Positions 1 through 9,819 are shown, counted from the stretch's first letter. The stretch is 64,000 nt of DNA from Glaciecola sp947496235 (GCF_050306235.1 NZ_JBLWFH010000002.1:434001-498000); one strand, 5' to 3'. Made by a program: numbers and translations. Notes: generated from the letters alone by a model not told the origin.

Positions 1-572
1 ATGCAGATCAAAGAGATGAGGAAGTCGGAGGAATCCCAGTAGACAGCGATTACATTATTTTTATCGTCGATACTTCAGGGAGTATGAAATCTATGTGGAA
101 TAAAGTACTCGCTAAGTTAGACGAAGTGTTAGAAATCCATCCAAAAGTTAAAGGGTTTCAGGTGCTGTCAGACAATGGTGAGTACTTACTAAGGCGCTCA
201 ATTGGTCAATGGCGTACCGATTCAAAAGCCACAAGGAGCGGTATTTTGCGTGCCATGCAAAATTGGAACGGTTCGTCCAATTCATCGCCTGTTGAAGGCA
301 TAGAGGCGGCATTAAAAACCTACGCATCTAAAACTGATTCCTTGGCGCTTTATGTTTTTGGTGATGACTTTAATGGCCCATCCTATGATCAGGCATTAGA
401 AGACATAAACAAATTAAATACAGATCCGAGTTCAGGTAAGAAAATTGCCCGCATTCATGCCATAGGTTTCACGCCTGCTACAATAGGAATAACAGGCGAA
501 ATGATGAAGTTTTCTACTCTAATGCGTGAAGTGACACGACAGAATAACGGTACTTTTATAGCGCAATATTAA
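1..572 (+). CDS. VWA-domain protein, 5' end outside window
   Basis: The frame is open back to the first base, so the first internal ATG (84) is not the start and the gene begins upstream of the window. The visible part starts with a beta-strand leading into DTSGSMK (codons 69-89), the DxSxS metal-ion-dependent adhesion site of a von Willebrand factor A fold. YVFGDD further on fits the last MIDAS strand. The C-terminus (FIAQY) ends the fold with no extra domain. VWA proteins bind partners through a divalent metal; which partner is involved cannot be told here. The stop overlaps the 3' end of convergent nagA by 17 bp. Confidence 0.75.
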   Translation, partial: ADQRDEEVGGIPVDSDYIIFIVDTSGSMKSMWNKVLAKLDEVLEIHPKVKGFQVLSDNGEYLLRRSIGQWRTDSKATRSGILRAMQNWNGSSNSSPVEGIEAALKTYASKTDSLALYVFGDDFNGPSYDQALEDINKLNTDPSSGKKIARIHAIGFTPATIGITGEMMKFSTLMREVTRQNNGTFIAQY

Positions 573-1719
573 TCTCAGGCGTTGCCATTTCTGCTAACAG
601 CGACTTGCCTCTGTAAATGTTTTGTGTCACTTCAAAACGCTGATTAAAACTAACAAAATTAGCTTGATAACCGGGCGCTATTTTACCTAGGCTACGGCTA
701 GATTTTAAAAACTGGGCTGGGGTGCTTGTAGCCATTTTTATCGCATCAATTAGTGGAATATCCAAACCTATATGACAATTTGTTATCGCACTCATCATAT
801 CTAGGGCCGAGCCAGCTAAAACACCATCGGGAGTGGTCAACTTTCCGTTAACCTTGGTAATTAATTGTTCATTAAAGACCAATAAAGAATCCTCAGCATC
901 CACATGAGACATGGAATCAGTCACTAGCATTATGCCATCGGGTCCTTTACTTTGAATCGCTAAGATACAGTTCTCATCATGCACGTGAAAATGGTCAACA
1001 ATAAGACCGGCGATGCTGGGTTTATCCAAAAGCGCGGCGCCGACGACACCCGGTTCTCGACCTCGAATACTAGACATTGCATTGTATAAATGTGTAAATC
1101 CGCTAGCGCCAGCTGCCAAGGCGTCTTTGGTTTGTCTATAACTAGCGTTAGTGTGTCCAATGGCAACTATAACACCTTGTTTTACCAATTGACGGATTTG
1201 TTCTGGAGGCACAATTTCAGGCGCAAGGGTTACAATTTTTAGGCCTAAATCTTGTCGTGAAAAAAGCTGCATTTCTTGATCAGATAACGGTCGTATAAAG
1301 CAAGCTGGATGAATCCCTTTCTTATCAGGATTTAAATGGGGACCTTCAAAATGAATACCTAAAATACCGGGCTCTTCGATTGCAATAGCTTCAGCCACAG
1401 CGTTGGCACAATCTACCATCACTTGATAGTCATCAGAAATAACAGAAGGAAGCATGGCACAGGTCCCATACTTGGCATGAGCATCGCGCATTTTACGCAG
1501 GGTAGTAAGACTCGGTTGGTGATTGAATAAAACACCACCTCCACCATTCACTTGAGTGTCAATAAATCCAGGAGAGGTGCACCCTTGAAGTATAATATCA
1601 GCTTGATCCGGTGTCCCTCCAACGATGGAACAGATAGTGCCATTTTCCACACCTATTAACTGTCCTCGATACCATTTATCGTTGAGTAACACATTATTTG
1701 CAAAGTAAGTCGTTTGCAT
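556..1719 (-). CDS. nagA: N-acetylglucosamine-6-phosphate deacetylase
   Basis: NagA removes acetate from GlcNAc-6-phosphate in the cytoplasm, a step in chitin/peptidoglycan amino-sugar recycling. From the ATG at 1719 the protein has 387 residues. It shows the amidohydrolase pattern GFIDTQVNGGGG (about 52-63), HFEGPH with metal ligand Glu125, GHTNAS with His189, THLYNAM with His210 and catalytic Asp268 in LVTDSMS. An in-frame TTG at 1725 directly abuts the AAGGAG ribosome site, so the ATG six bases further on is the better start. No nagB, nagK or nag transporter lies beside it. Length and motifs are normal for the family. Confidence 0.93.
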   Translation of the reverse strand: MQTTYFANNVLLNDKWYRGQLIGVENGTICSIVGGTPDQADIILQGCTSPGFIDTQVNGGGGVLFNHQPSLTTLRKMRDAHAKYGTCAMLPSVISDDYQVMVDCANAVAEAIAIEEPGILGIHFEGPHLNPDKKGIHPACFIRPLSDQEMQLFSRQDLGLKIVTLAPEIVPPEQIRQLVKQGVIVAIGHTNASYRQTKDALAAGASGFTHLYNAMSSIRGREPGVVGAALLDKPSIAGLIVDHFHVHDENCILAIQSKGPDGIMLVTDSMSHVDAEDSLLVFNEQLITKVNGKLTTPDGVLAGSALDMMSAITNCHIGLDIPLIDAIKMATSTPAQFLKSSRSLGKIAPGYQANFVSFNQRFEVTQNIYRGKSLLAEMATPEINIAL

Positions 1720-1914
1720 TACCAACTCCTTTTAACTAGAGAACTTGGTGGTCGTTCTTTGAGTATAGACAAAGATTACAATTTAACATCATTAACAATA
1801 ATTTAACTTTAGCCGGTTTTTTTGATTCTGCTGTGTGTGCATGGTTGTTTTTTGTTTTCGTCAAACAAATTCATACTTTTCAGTCGCAATATTCTGCAGA
1901 ATTATGTATTATTG

Positions 1915-1934
1915 AATGCAAATTATTCTTATTT
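1915..1934 (+). promoter_or_regulatory. Putative Fur box upstream of feoA
   Basis: The 20-mer starting AATGCAAATTATTC matches the inverted pattern AATGATAATnATTCTCATTT at 16 of 19 fixed positions. It lies about 30 bp before the feoA start, where iron-loaded Fur would block transcription. Assignment is by pattern only. Confidence 0.6.
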
Positions 1935-1963
1935 ACTTATAAGTGTGTTTTAGGAGTAGCTTA

Positions 1964-2191
1964 ATGACGATTTGGGACCTACCCAAGAAAACAAGCGGTA
2001 AAGTGGCGCGTTTTAATTTGAATATGCCAGAAAATTTAAAAACACGTTTGAACGAAATGGGGTTTACCGTCGGTCAATTAGTTACTTGTATGAAACGAAC
2101 GCCCTTTAATGGCCCTCTTGTTATTCAAGTGCAAGATTGTGTTTACTCAGTGGATAAACAAATAGCCTCGCAAATTGAAATACAGTCGTAG
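1964..2191 (+). CDS. feoA: Ferrous iron transport protein A
   Basis: This is a 75-residue cytosolic SH3-like protein that partners FeoB. It has the typical FeoA layout: RFNLNMPENLKTRLNEMGF followed by GQLVTCMKRTPFNGPLVIQV. An upstream GTG at 1943 is in frame, but TAGGAG at 1951-1956 sits seven bases before the ATG at 1964, which fixes the start. The gene precedes feoB by six bases and follows a putative Fur box, so it is probably iron-repressed. Confidence 0.9.
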   Translation: MTIWDLPKKTSGKVARFNLNMPENLKTRLNEMGFTVGQLVTCMKRTPFNGPLVIQVQDCVYSVDKQIASQIEIQS

Positions 2192-2197
2192 TATTGA

Positions 2198-4015
2198 ATG
2201 AAAAAAATTATTCTTGTTGGAAAGCCGAATTCAGGTAAGAGCCTGCTATTCAATCAGCTCACTGGTCTTAGGCAGCATGTCGCTAATTTTCCCGGTGTTA
2301 CCGTAGAATTAAAAAGCGGTACCTTTGGTGATTTTGAAGTGGTTGATTTTCCCGGTACCTATTCTTTACAGGCTATGTCTAGTGACGAAATAATCGCTAT
2401 AAACCAACTACACAAAGCGCTGGATCATGAAGATACTGCGCTAATTCTATGTAATTTAGATGCGACTAAACTAGAGCGCTCTTTGGTTTTTGCTTTGCAG
2501 GCGCAAGCTTTAGCCAAGGAACATGGTAAAAGCGTTGTATTCACCTTAAACATCATGGACCAGGTAAAGCGATTTGGCTATGACTATGATGTAGAAGCAC
2601 TGTCTAAAGTTCTCGGTAGTCCGGTTTACGCAATATCGGCAAAAACATTATTAGGCATAAGTGAATTTACTGCTGCATTAAAAAAACATGCCGCTGCGCC
2701 AGAGAAATGCCAAGTTCAAGAAACACTGCTAACCCAACTATCACCGTTAGAGGCCGCGAAGCAAATCGCGGATGAACATGGAATTAAGCAAGAGTTAGTG
2801 TTGGGTAATCAAACTAAACTCGATAACATTCTTTTGAATAGCTTCTTCGGCGGCATTATTTTTGTCGCTACCATGTTTTTCTTGTTCCAAAGTATTTTCA
2901 CTTGGGCGACGCCTTTGATGGATTTGACCGAAGCTGGTGTCTTTGGTGTTGGTGAATGGGTATCGGGCGCTTTGCCAGAAGGTGTAGTCGCAGACTTCGT
3001 GAACGATGCTATATTTGGTGGCCTAGGCGCCTTTTTAGTTTTCATCCCCCAAATCATGGTGTTAACCCTAATCATCGGGCTGCTCGAAGATAGCGGCTAT
3101 CTAGCAAGAGCTGCATTGATTTGTCATAAACCATTAAGCTTATTTGGCTTATCTGGTCGAAGTTTCATTCCCTATTTATCAGCTCATGCCTGCGCAATAC
3201 CTGCCATTATGGCTGCTCGTACCATAGAGTCACCGCGTAAGCGCTTGGTGACCATGTTAACTATTCCATTAATGTCATGTTCCGCGCGTATCCCTGTTTA
3301 TGCGCTTTTAGTAGCAGTATTAATTCCAGATGAACGTTATCTTGGAGGCTGGGTAAGCCTACAAGGTGCTATCTTCTTTATGCTCTACTTTGGCGGTTTA
3401 GTCACCGCATTATTGGTGGGACGACTATTGGATATCTGGATAGAAAAAGGCGAGCAACGTAACGATCTTCCTTTTATTCTAGAGTTACCGTCTTATCGTT
3501 TGCCTCACTGGCGTCCACTTTTCTACAAAACCCTAAATAGCGGAATTGCCTTTGTTCGTCGAGCTGGTCCAGTTATCTTTACCGTTTCACTCGTTATTTG
3601 GGTGCTAGGGTATTTCCCAGAGCAAGGCAATCTTCAATCTTCATGGTTAGCCTCTATTGGTAAGTTAGTTGAGCCAGTATTTGCACCACTGGGGATTGAC
3701 TGGCGCTATGCAGTAGCAATTCTATTGTCATTTTTAGCCCGTGAAGTCTTTGTTGGCGTCTTGGGTACTATGTTTGCTATTGAAAATGCCGAAGAAAATA
3801 TGTCAGGCCTAGTTGAACAAATGCAAGCTGATGGATTTACCTTTGCAACTGGCGTAGCGCTCTTAGCATTTTACGTGATTGCCTTGCAATGCGTGGCTAC
3901 TGTGGCAACCCTTAAGGGTGAGTTAGGTAAAAATCGATATTCTTGGGGAATTTTCGTTGCCTATGGCTTACTGGCTTATCTGGTAAGTTTCCTATTGTAC
4001 ACAATGTTGTCATAG
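2198..4015 (+). CDS. feoB: Ferrous iron permease B, short form
   Basis: FeoB imports Fe2+ across the inner membrane, driven or gated by its N-terminal GTPase. The G1 loop GKPNSGKS is at residues 8-15, G3 is VDFPGTYS, G4 is NIMD and G5 is SAK. The membrane part then carries the two Gate regions, with LLEDSGYLARAA between them and a Cys near SCSARIP in the core. At 605 residues it is shorter than the roughly 770-residue enterobacterial protein, chiefly in the linker and C-terminus. No FeoC follows. It forms an operon with feoA and probably the next gene. Confidence 0.93.
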   Translation: MKKIILVGKPNSGKSLLFNQLTGLRQHVANFPGVTVELKSGTFGDFEVVDFPGTYSLQAMSSDEIIAINQLHKALDHEDTALILCNLDATKLERSLVFALQAQALAKEHGKSVVFTLNIMDQVKRFGYDYDVEALSKVLGSPVYAISAKTLLGISEFTAALKKHAAAPEKCQVQETLLTQLSPLEAAKQIADEHGIKQELVLGNQTKLDNILLNSFFGGIIFVATMFFLFQSIFTWATPLMDLTEAGVFGVGEWVSGALPEGVVADFVNDAIFGGLGAFLVFIPQIMVLTLIIGLLEDSGYLARAALICHKPLSLFGLSGRSFIPYLSAHACAIPAIMAARTIESPRKRLVTMLTIPLMSCSARIPVYALLVAVLIPDERYLGGWVSLQGAIFFMLYFGGLVTALLVGRLLDIWIEKGEQRNDLPFILELPSYRLPHWRPLFYKTLNSGIAFVRRAGPVIFTVSLVIWVLGYFPEQGNLQSSWLASIGKLVEPVFAPLGIDWRYAVAILLSFLAREVFVGVLGTMFAIENAEENMSGLVEQMQADGFTFATGVALLAFYVIALQCVATVATLKGELGKNRYSWGIFVAYGLLAYLVSFLLYTMLS

Positions 4016-4054
4016 ATTAGAGTGTAAAAAAAGCGACTTACTTGGAAGATAAAA

Positions 4055-4918
4055 GTGCGACTATGTGCATTTTTAAGCACTGATAATCTAGAAGACTTTT
4101 TCGTCTATGATGATTTAGTAAAACCCCATTTACAAAAGCTTGGCTGGCAGGTGGAAGATGTCTTCTGGCGCAATAAGACTGTTGATTACAATCAGTTTGA
4201 TCTTGTTGTGGTGCGCTCAACCTGGGACTATCAACAAGATTCTGCTGCTTTTCTAGAGTGTTTAGAAAGAATCGATGACTCCACTGCGAATTTACAAAAT
4301 CCTTTGTCATTGATGCGATGGAATTTAAGTAAAGCCTATTTACATGCCTTAGCTTCTGCTGGAGTGCCTGTGTTACCTACCATTTGGGCGGAAGGTTATA
4401 GCGAGGCTCAAATTCTCGAAAGTTTTGATCAGTTAAACACCCCCGAAATCGTAATCAAACCTTTAATTAGTGCTAACGCTGATTTTACCTATAGATTATC
4501 CAAGAAACGCTTTATGGAAGAAAATCCAAACCTAAGCGAAATCTTTCGGGTACGGCCCTTTATGATCCAAAGCTTTGAACCCTCCATTGCCGAGAAGGGC
4601 GAATACTCATTGTTTTATTTTGCAGGACAATATAGCCACGCAATTTTAAAACGACCGAAAGCAGGAGATTTTAGGGTTCAAGAAGAACACGGTGGACAGC
4701 TTGAAGCCATTACCCCTACTAGTGATATGTTAAAATTGGGCGCTTTAACACTAGAAGCTTTGCCTACAAAGACCCTTTACGCGAGGGTCGATATGCTAGA
4801 GACACAGCGAGGACTAGAAATTATCGAAGTAGAGTTAATCGAACCCTCTTTGTATTTCAATATGGATAAGAATTCAGCGCTTAGATTCGCTCATGCGATT
4901 AACGACTTTCCCTTATAA
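4055..4918 (+). CDS. ATP-grasp ligase-like protein, DcsG/RimK-like
   Basis: The start is GTG at 4055 with GGAAG at 4044-4048. The 287-residue protein has an N-terminal pre-grasp region with VVVRSTWDY. The ATP-grasp core follows: VIKPLISANADFTYRL, then GEYSLFYFAGQYSHAILKRP, then a metal-binding end, YARVDML...EIIEVELIEPSLYF. This pattern is shared with glutathione-synthetase-like carboxylate-amine ligases and with DcsG-type cyclo-ligases; the substrate cannot be inferred. It begins 39 bp after feoB on the same strand without a visible terminator, so it may be co-transcribed with the iron transporter. Confidence 0.7.
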   Translation: MRLCAFLSTDNLEDFFVYDDLVKPHLQKLGWQVEDVFWRNKTVDYNQFDLVVVRSTWDYQQDSAAFLECLERIDDSTANLQNPLSLMRWNLSKAYLHALASAGVPVLPTIWAEGYSEAQILESFDQLNTPEIVIKPLISANADFTYRLSKKRFMEENPNLSEIFRVRPFMIQSFEPSIAEKGEYSLFYFAGQYSHAILKRPKAGDFRVQEEHGGQLEAITPTSDMLKLGALTLEALPTKTLYARVDMLETQRGLEIIEVELIEPSLYFNMDKNSALRFAHAINDFPL

Positions 4919-4970
4919 GCCAAATACTATTTAACCTCAGATCGCCGCTATCGCTTATGCGAAGATGTGG

Positions 4971-5585
4971 CTATTTAAGCTTTTCAGGATTAAATGCATG
5001 CCCTAACTTGCTTGTTTTGGTCATCAGGTAATGCTTATTGTCTTTGGTCACACCGTGATCAATGGGCTGTCTTTCAACTACTTCAATACCCATGTTTTTC
5101 AATGCCTCAACTTTTTTAGGATTGTTGGTCATTAATATGACCTTTTTGATACCCAATTGTGCCAACATAGTTTTACAAATACTGTAGTCTCTAAGATCCG
5201 CATCAAATCCAAGATGTTCGTTTGCTTCAACAGTGTCGAAACCTTTGTCTTGCAGGTTGTAGGCTTTAATTTTATTAAGTAAGCCTATGCCTCTGCCTTC
5301 TTGACGAAGATAAAGCATTACGCCACAACCATTATCTACAATATTTTGTAGGCCTTTTTCTAATTGAAACCCGCAATCGCATCTTGTGCTAAACAAGGCG
5401 TCTCCGGTAAGACATTCACTGTGAACTCTTATAGGTACAATTGTGTCTTGAGTCCACTCACCAAATGAAAGGGCAATGTGCTCTTGGTTCGTTTGATTAT
5501 CTATAAAGCCGTGAATTGTAAAAGTACCAAAACGCGTTGGAAGCTTGGCTTGGCTTACAAATTGGTAGGTGCTACTAGTATTCAT
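4971..5585 (-). CDS. ribA: GTP cyclohydrolase II
   Basis: This enzyme opens GTP to the first riboflavin intermediate, releasing formate and pyrophosphate. The zinc cysteines are Cys58, Cys69 and Cys71 in HSECLTGDALFSTRCDCG. The GTP/catalytic loop RQEGRGIGLLNKI is near residue 94, and EANEHLGFDADLRDY follows. At 204 residues it is the stand-alone cyclohydrolase, not fused to RibB. The gene stands alone, separated by 67 bp from the sensor gene downstream of its start. Confidence 0.95.
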   Translation of the reverse strand: MNTSSTYQFVSQAKLPTRFGTFTIHGFIDNQTNQEHIALSFGEWTQDTIVPIRVHSECLTGDALFSTRCDCGFQLEKGLQNIVDNGCGVMLYLRQEGRGIGLLNKIKAYNLQDKGFDTVEANEHLGFDADLRDYSICKTMLAQLGIKKVILMTNNPKKVEALKNMGIEVVERQPIDHGVTKDNKHYLMTKTSKLGHAFNPEKLK

Positions 5586-5652
5586 TCTGTTACGTTATCA
5601 ATGAAAGTTCGCTAAGTATGGGGGCAGAAATTCAAAAAACAAGTTTTAATCA

Positions 5653-8547
5653 TCACTGAGTAGGCGTATTTGACGAAATTTCAGAATAAGGCACGTAGTG
5701 ACTAAAGGGTTCAGGTTTTGCAATACAAAAGCCTTGAGCAAAATCTACACCTAACTTACCAATCTGCACCATGATCTCTTTACTTTCTACAAACTCGGCT
5801 ACGGTTTGAATTTTCATGGCATCTGCAACGTCTCTAATGGATGTAACCATGGCTAAGTCGATTTTATCTTTAAGAATATCGCGAATAAAGTTGCCATCTA
5901 TTTTTAGATAATCAACAGGTAAACTTTTAAGGTAGCTATAACTGGAAAAACCGGTACCAAAGTCATCCAAGGCAAAAGTACAGCCTAATTTTTTAAATTC
6001 TCCCATGAACGCAATGGCATCTTTCATTTTGATGATTGCCATAGATTCGGTAATTTCAAAACAAATCTTTTGGTAAGGAATTTGATATTTTTCGAATGCA
6101 TTTAATAAGAAAAATTTAAAATCATCATCGGAAAGCGAGAAGCCTGAAAGATTAATATTGGCTTTGGCTAAATTGTCCATTACCGAAGAGTTAGCATTTA
6201 ACCATTTAAAGAAATGTTCAATGACATATTTATCTATTTTATGACTAATATGGGCTTTTTCAGCACTGGGCATAAAAAATTCAGGCGCTACTAAGTCATT
6301 ATCTAGGGTGCGTAACCGCACCAATACCTCAAAATAATCTCTCGGGTCTTGTTCACTTAAAGGTCGATAATGTTGATAAAAAATTTCGAAATTCTGGACT
6401 TTAAGTGCATGTTGCACTTCATTTATCCAAAACATTTCACGCTTGTAGTTGGCATGAATGCCAAGCTCTGCACTGTATATATGGACCTTGTCTCTACCCC
6501 CTTCTTTGGCTAGTTGGCAAGCGGTATCGGCGAAACTGAGGAGCTCTTCTGCGGTGGATATTTCAGGTGAGAAAGGGGCGATGCCTATACTGACACTTTG
6601 ATTGAAAACATGTCTGTCCCATTTAAATTCAAATTCCCTGACTTTGGATAGCAGTTGATCCGCATACTGACGAATCTGATTACCATTTTCATAATCAACC
6701 AAGATGCCAAACTGATCTGCACTTAAACGTGAAAAAGGAAACTTCTCAGTAATCACGTCAAATAGTTCTAAGGCCAATTCTTTGATAAAAATATCCCCTG
6801 CGTTGTGACCACAGGTATCATTGATAAGCTTGAACTGATCCACATCCAAATATATAAGCGCAAATTTTGTGGTTGTATCTTGGTTCTGGGCGATTTTGTC
6901 ACTGACTACCTGCAGAAAATGGCGGCGGTTTAGTAGTCCTGTTAGTTGATCATGGGTATTTAAGTACTGCAGGTTTATTTGATGTAAGCGACGCTCAGTG
7001 ATATCAAATAAAGAACCAAAATGCATAATCTGATCATCTACCTTTTTTAGCTGACAAGAAATTGAAAACCAAAATTCACTATTATCCCTACGCTTACCTT
7101 TTACTTCTTTACCAAGCACAGTTTGCTGAATACTAAGCTCTCCAAGGAGCAAATCAAGCTCTCTAGGATCAGCAAAAAAGCCGACTAGGTTATCAATTTG
7201 ATGTAAGCAGTCATCATTGTTTTTATACCCAAACAGCGAGCAAATGGCAGGGTTTACGTGCAATAGGTCGCCATTGGGTTTTGCGGTATACAAACCTTCA
7301 GCGGCGTGTTGAAATAAATTATTATATTTTTCTAGCTCTTCAATTTGTGCCAATTGACTTGCGCTAAATTGTGCCTGAATGGATTGTTCCCGACTTATAA
7401 TAGCCACACCAATTAGCATCACACCTATACAACTAAATGCAAAGGGATAAGGAGCAGACATAGATAAGTGGCTTGTATCATTGATAAAAGCATATGCTTC
7501 CATCGTGCCGACCAATGCAAGTGAAACCCATCCCAAAAAGTAAATACTGGCGCTGCGCAAGTCCACTGATTTTCGATAAAATAAAGTAGCGAGGAGTTTG
7601 CTAACAAAAAATAAAATGGCAAAGGAAATCAGTAAGGTAAGCTGATAAAAATCGTCAAGTAGCACTATGCCTACTAGCGGGAAAACCAGTAAAGCGTAGT
7701 GAATGCGTATCCAAATCATAGAAAGAGGGGTAAAAATAATTCGCGCTATTTTGAGTGCCGCGAACAAGGTAACCACCAAACTCACAGACGTTATTTCTGC
7801 AGCAAATCCTGGCATCATAAATAGAGAAGGTAATATACCTTCACCGCTTAACATTGTTGTCATGGCCGCGGTTGCAAAAACACAAAACCAAAACCTAGAA
7901 GGCGCATTTCTTAATACATAAGTGAGTAAAAAGTAGGTTGCCAACAACGAAAGCCCACCGCTCATTGCGCCGATTAAAATCAATCGCATATTGGATTGTT
8001 GTTCATAAAAACTGGTTTGCCATAGTTCAACCGGCAATAAGGTCAACCCATCATCATGTATCTGCAAGTAAACCATAAATGCTGATTGAGCTCTGGAGGT
8101 AAATGTCATTTTAAAGCCATTGCGACCAAATCGGGTAGAATTTGACATATCTTTACTCATTCGCACAGATTGAATGATACGCCCTTGCTCATCTAGCAAA
8201 TATGCCTCTGCTCTATCCATAAAAGTGTTGCCAGCAATAAATGTGAGCATTTTATTCGCGGTCGAGGGGTTTTCCACTGTAAAGCGCAACCATAAGGACT
8301 GCTCTTCTTGAATATCAATGACAGATTTGTGCGGCTGCCAATCGTCAAGTTGTAAGATGTCAGAGAGTAAGGTTGATTCTTCGGCTAATAGTAGCTCAGT
8401 AGACGGGGCTAAATTTACAACGTCATCAAAATCTGCGTCCACCATATTGTCTAGTGCTTCTGCTGAAGCACCCATCGAAAAAACGATTAATACGAGTAGT
8501 ACCGTTTGGCGAATATGGTTAATAAATAAAAGCAAATTAAGGCTCAA
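5653..8547 (-). CDS. 7TMR-DISM sensor with PAS, GGDEF and EAL domains
   Basis: This is a 964-residue membrane protein in the cyclic-di-GMP family. It has a signal peptide, then a periplasmic 7TMR-DISM extracellular beta domain (about 40-180), seven membrane helices (about 190-390), PAS (about 405-520), GGDEF (about 530-690) and EAL (about 700-950). The GGDEF signature is replaced by SADQF, so cyclase activity is unlikely. The EAL half looks intact: EVLVR, NINLSG, CFEITE, DDFGTGFSS and YLKIDG with a late AEF glutamate. The likely activity is phosphodiesterase with a regulatory GGDEF. It is divergent from pheA. Confidence 0.87.
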   Translation of the reverse strand: MSLNLLLFINHIRQTVLLVLIVFSMGASAEALDNMVDADFDDVVNLAPSTELLLAEESTLLSDILQLDDWQPHKSVIDIQEEQSLWLRFTVENPSTANKMLTFIAGNTFMDRAEAYLLDEQGRIIQSVRMSKDMSNSTRFGRNGFKMTFTSRAQSAFMVYLQIHDDGLTLLPVELWQTSFYEQQSNMRLILIGAMSGGLSLLATYFLLTYVLRNAPSRFWFCVFATAAMTTMLSGEGILPSLFMMPGFAAEITSVSLVVTLFAALKIARIIFTPLSMIWIRIHYALLVFPLVGIVLLDDFYQLTLLISFAILFFVSKLLATLFYRKSVDLRSASIYFLGWVSLALVGTMEAYAFINDTSHLSMSAPYPFAFSCIGVMLIGVAIISREQSIQAQFSASQLAQIEELEKYNNLFQHAAEGLYTAKPNGDLLHVNPAICSLFGYKNNDDCLHQIDNLVGFFADPRELDLLLGELSIQQTVLGKEVKGKRRDNSEFWFSISCQLKKVDDQIMHFGSLFDITERRLHQINLQYLNTHDQLTGLLNRRHFLQVVSDKIAQNQDTTTKFALIYLDVDQFKLINDTCGHNAGDIFIKELALELFDVITEKFPFSRLSADQFGILVDYENGNQIRQYADQLLSKVREFEFKWDRHVFNQSVSIGIAPFSPEISTAEELLSFADTACQLAKEGGRDKVHIYSAELGIHANYKREMFWINEVQHALKVQNFEIFYQHYRPLSEQDPRDYFEVLVRLRTLDNDLVAPEFFMPSAEKAHISHKIDKYVIEHFFKWLNANSSVMDNLAKANINLSGFSLSDDDFKFFLLNAFEKYQIPYQKICFEITESMAIIKMKDAIAFMGEFKKLGCTFALDDFGTGFSSYSYLKSLPVDYLKIDGNFIRDILKDKIDLAMVTSIRDVADAMKIQTVAEFVESKEIMVQIGKLGVDFAQGFCIAKPEPFSHYVPYSEISSNTPTQ

Positions 8548-8823
8548 TATTATTTTTTGATATTCATTGTAGACCTATTTGTTTTACAAAGTGAAGAAAA
8601 CTATATGAATATATTGATTTACTTAGAAAATATTAACTATATGAAGGAGAAAAAGGTTCACCGAGAAGACGCCAAATTAGGGGTATCTAGGATTCATTTG
8701 TTAAAGCGCTGGACGCTTTCCTTGGTTTCATATATTTTGATCGCGCAATTTCGTCTTGGTCTTAGACAAAAGTACAAAAAATACATCATCCTTAAAAAAA
8801 ATTTCAACTATTGCGGTAAAAAT

Positions 8824-9657
8824 ATGAAAAAAGTAGCCACGCTTGGACCCTCCGGAACCTTTTCTGAGATGGCAACTCTTCGTTACTTGGATACTCAAGA
8901 TACCCCATTCGAAATCACCTTGTTTCGTTCAATCAAGCATGCGCTAAATGAGATAGGCGAGAGTTGTGATATTGGCATTTTACCCATCGAAAATTTTTCG
9001 GAAGGCTTTATCTCATTAGTATTGGATGAATTGATAGAGCTAGATCTTGTGATCATGGATGAAATTGTATTGCCTATAGAGTTTTCATTTATCGCGAATA
9101 CTCCCAACATTGAAGACGTTAAAAAGCTCTACGTGCAATTTGTTGCTAAAGGACAATGTTTCGAGTTTCTGCAAACCTTAGCAAACATTAATGTAGAGAC
9201 AACAGAGAGCAATATTGAGTCCTTGCATAAAGTTATGGGCGCAGAAGCTGATGTTGCGGCTATTGTTCCTGCTAATTCATTCGATGCATCGGCTTTTAGC
9301 ACTGTAGTAAACAAAGTAAACGACTATGAAAACAATCAAACGCGTTTTCTGGTGCTTACTCGGTCAAGCAACAAGCCACAGCAAGACTATGGTGACAGAA
9401 CGACCATTATTGTTTTGGATGATGATGACCGCCCTGGATTGCTTGGTGACGTACTTTTGTCTTTCTCTAAACGGCAAATTAACCTAACTTCAATTATGTC
9501 TAGGCCGACCCGTAAAGCCTTCGGCAAGTATCACTTTTTTATTGATTTCGATGGTAATCAGCACGAGCCAATGGTGGCAGATGCTTTGAATGAAATTAAG
9601 CTAAATAACAATGTGAAAATTTTAGGTTCATACAAAAGAGCTAAACTAAACAATTAG
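8824..9657 (+). CDS. pheA: Prephenate dehydratase, monofunctional, with ACT domain
   Basis: This enzyme converts prephenate to phenylpyruvate in phenylalanine synthesis. MKKVATLGPSGTFSEMA starts the PDT domain, ILPIENFSEG is the middle motif and NQTRFLVL holds the catalytic TRF. Residues from about 195 form an ACT domain (DRPGLLGDVL) for feedback control. The frame is open 89 codons further upstream to 8557, but that stretch is lysine/leucine-rich, unlike chorismate mutase, and lacks homology signs. The ATG at 8824 gives the normal 277-residue PDT. The bifunctional mutase-dehydratase usual in gammaproteobacteria is not what is encoded here. The 8548-8823 leader holds one small hairpin (8703-8719). 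Confidence 0.85.
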   Translation: MKKVATLGPSGTFSEMATLRYLDTQDTPFEITLFRSIKHALNEIGESCDIGILPIENFSEGFISLVLDELIELDLVIMDEIVLPIEFSFIANTPNIEDVKKLYVQFVAKGQCFEFLQTLANINVETTESNIESLHKVMGAEADVAAIVPANSFDASAFSTVVNKVNDYENNQTRFLVLTRSSNKPQQDYGDRTTIIVLDDDDRPGLLGDVLLSFSKRQINLTSIMSRPTRKAFGKYHFFIDFDGNQHEPMVADALNEIKLNNNVKILGSYKRAKLNN

Positions 9658-9819
9658 GCTAAATATGAAAAAATTTCACTTTCTATCAATATATAAAGGT
9701 AAAGATTGAGCTTAACATTGTTTGCCTGATTGTCCGAATGTCTGGATAAAATGACCCTTTTGTTTGGAGGGGACGTATATTAAAATCTTCATGAGAAATA
9801 TCCGCCTAAGGACAGTACT

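Noticed and set aside
8557..8823. N-terminal extension of pheA
   Set aside because: Sequence is unlike chorismate mutase or any signal, and the dehydratase motif starts exactly at the ATG at 8824.
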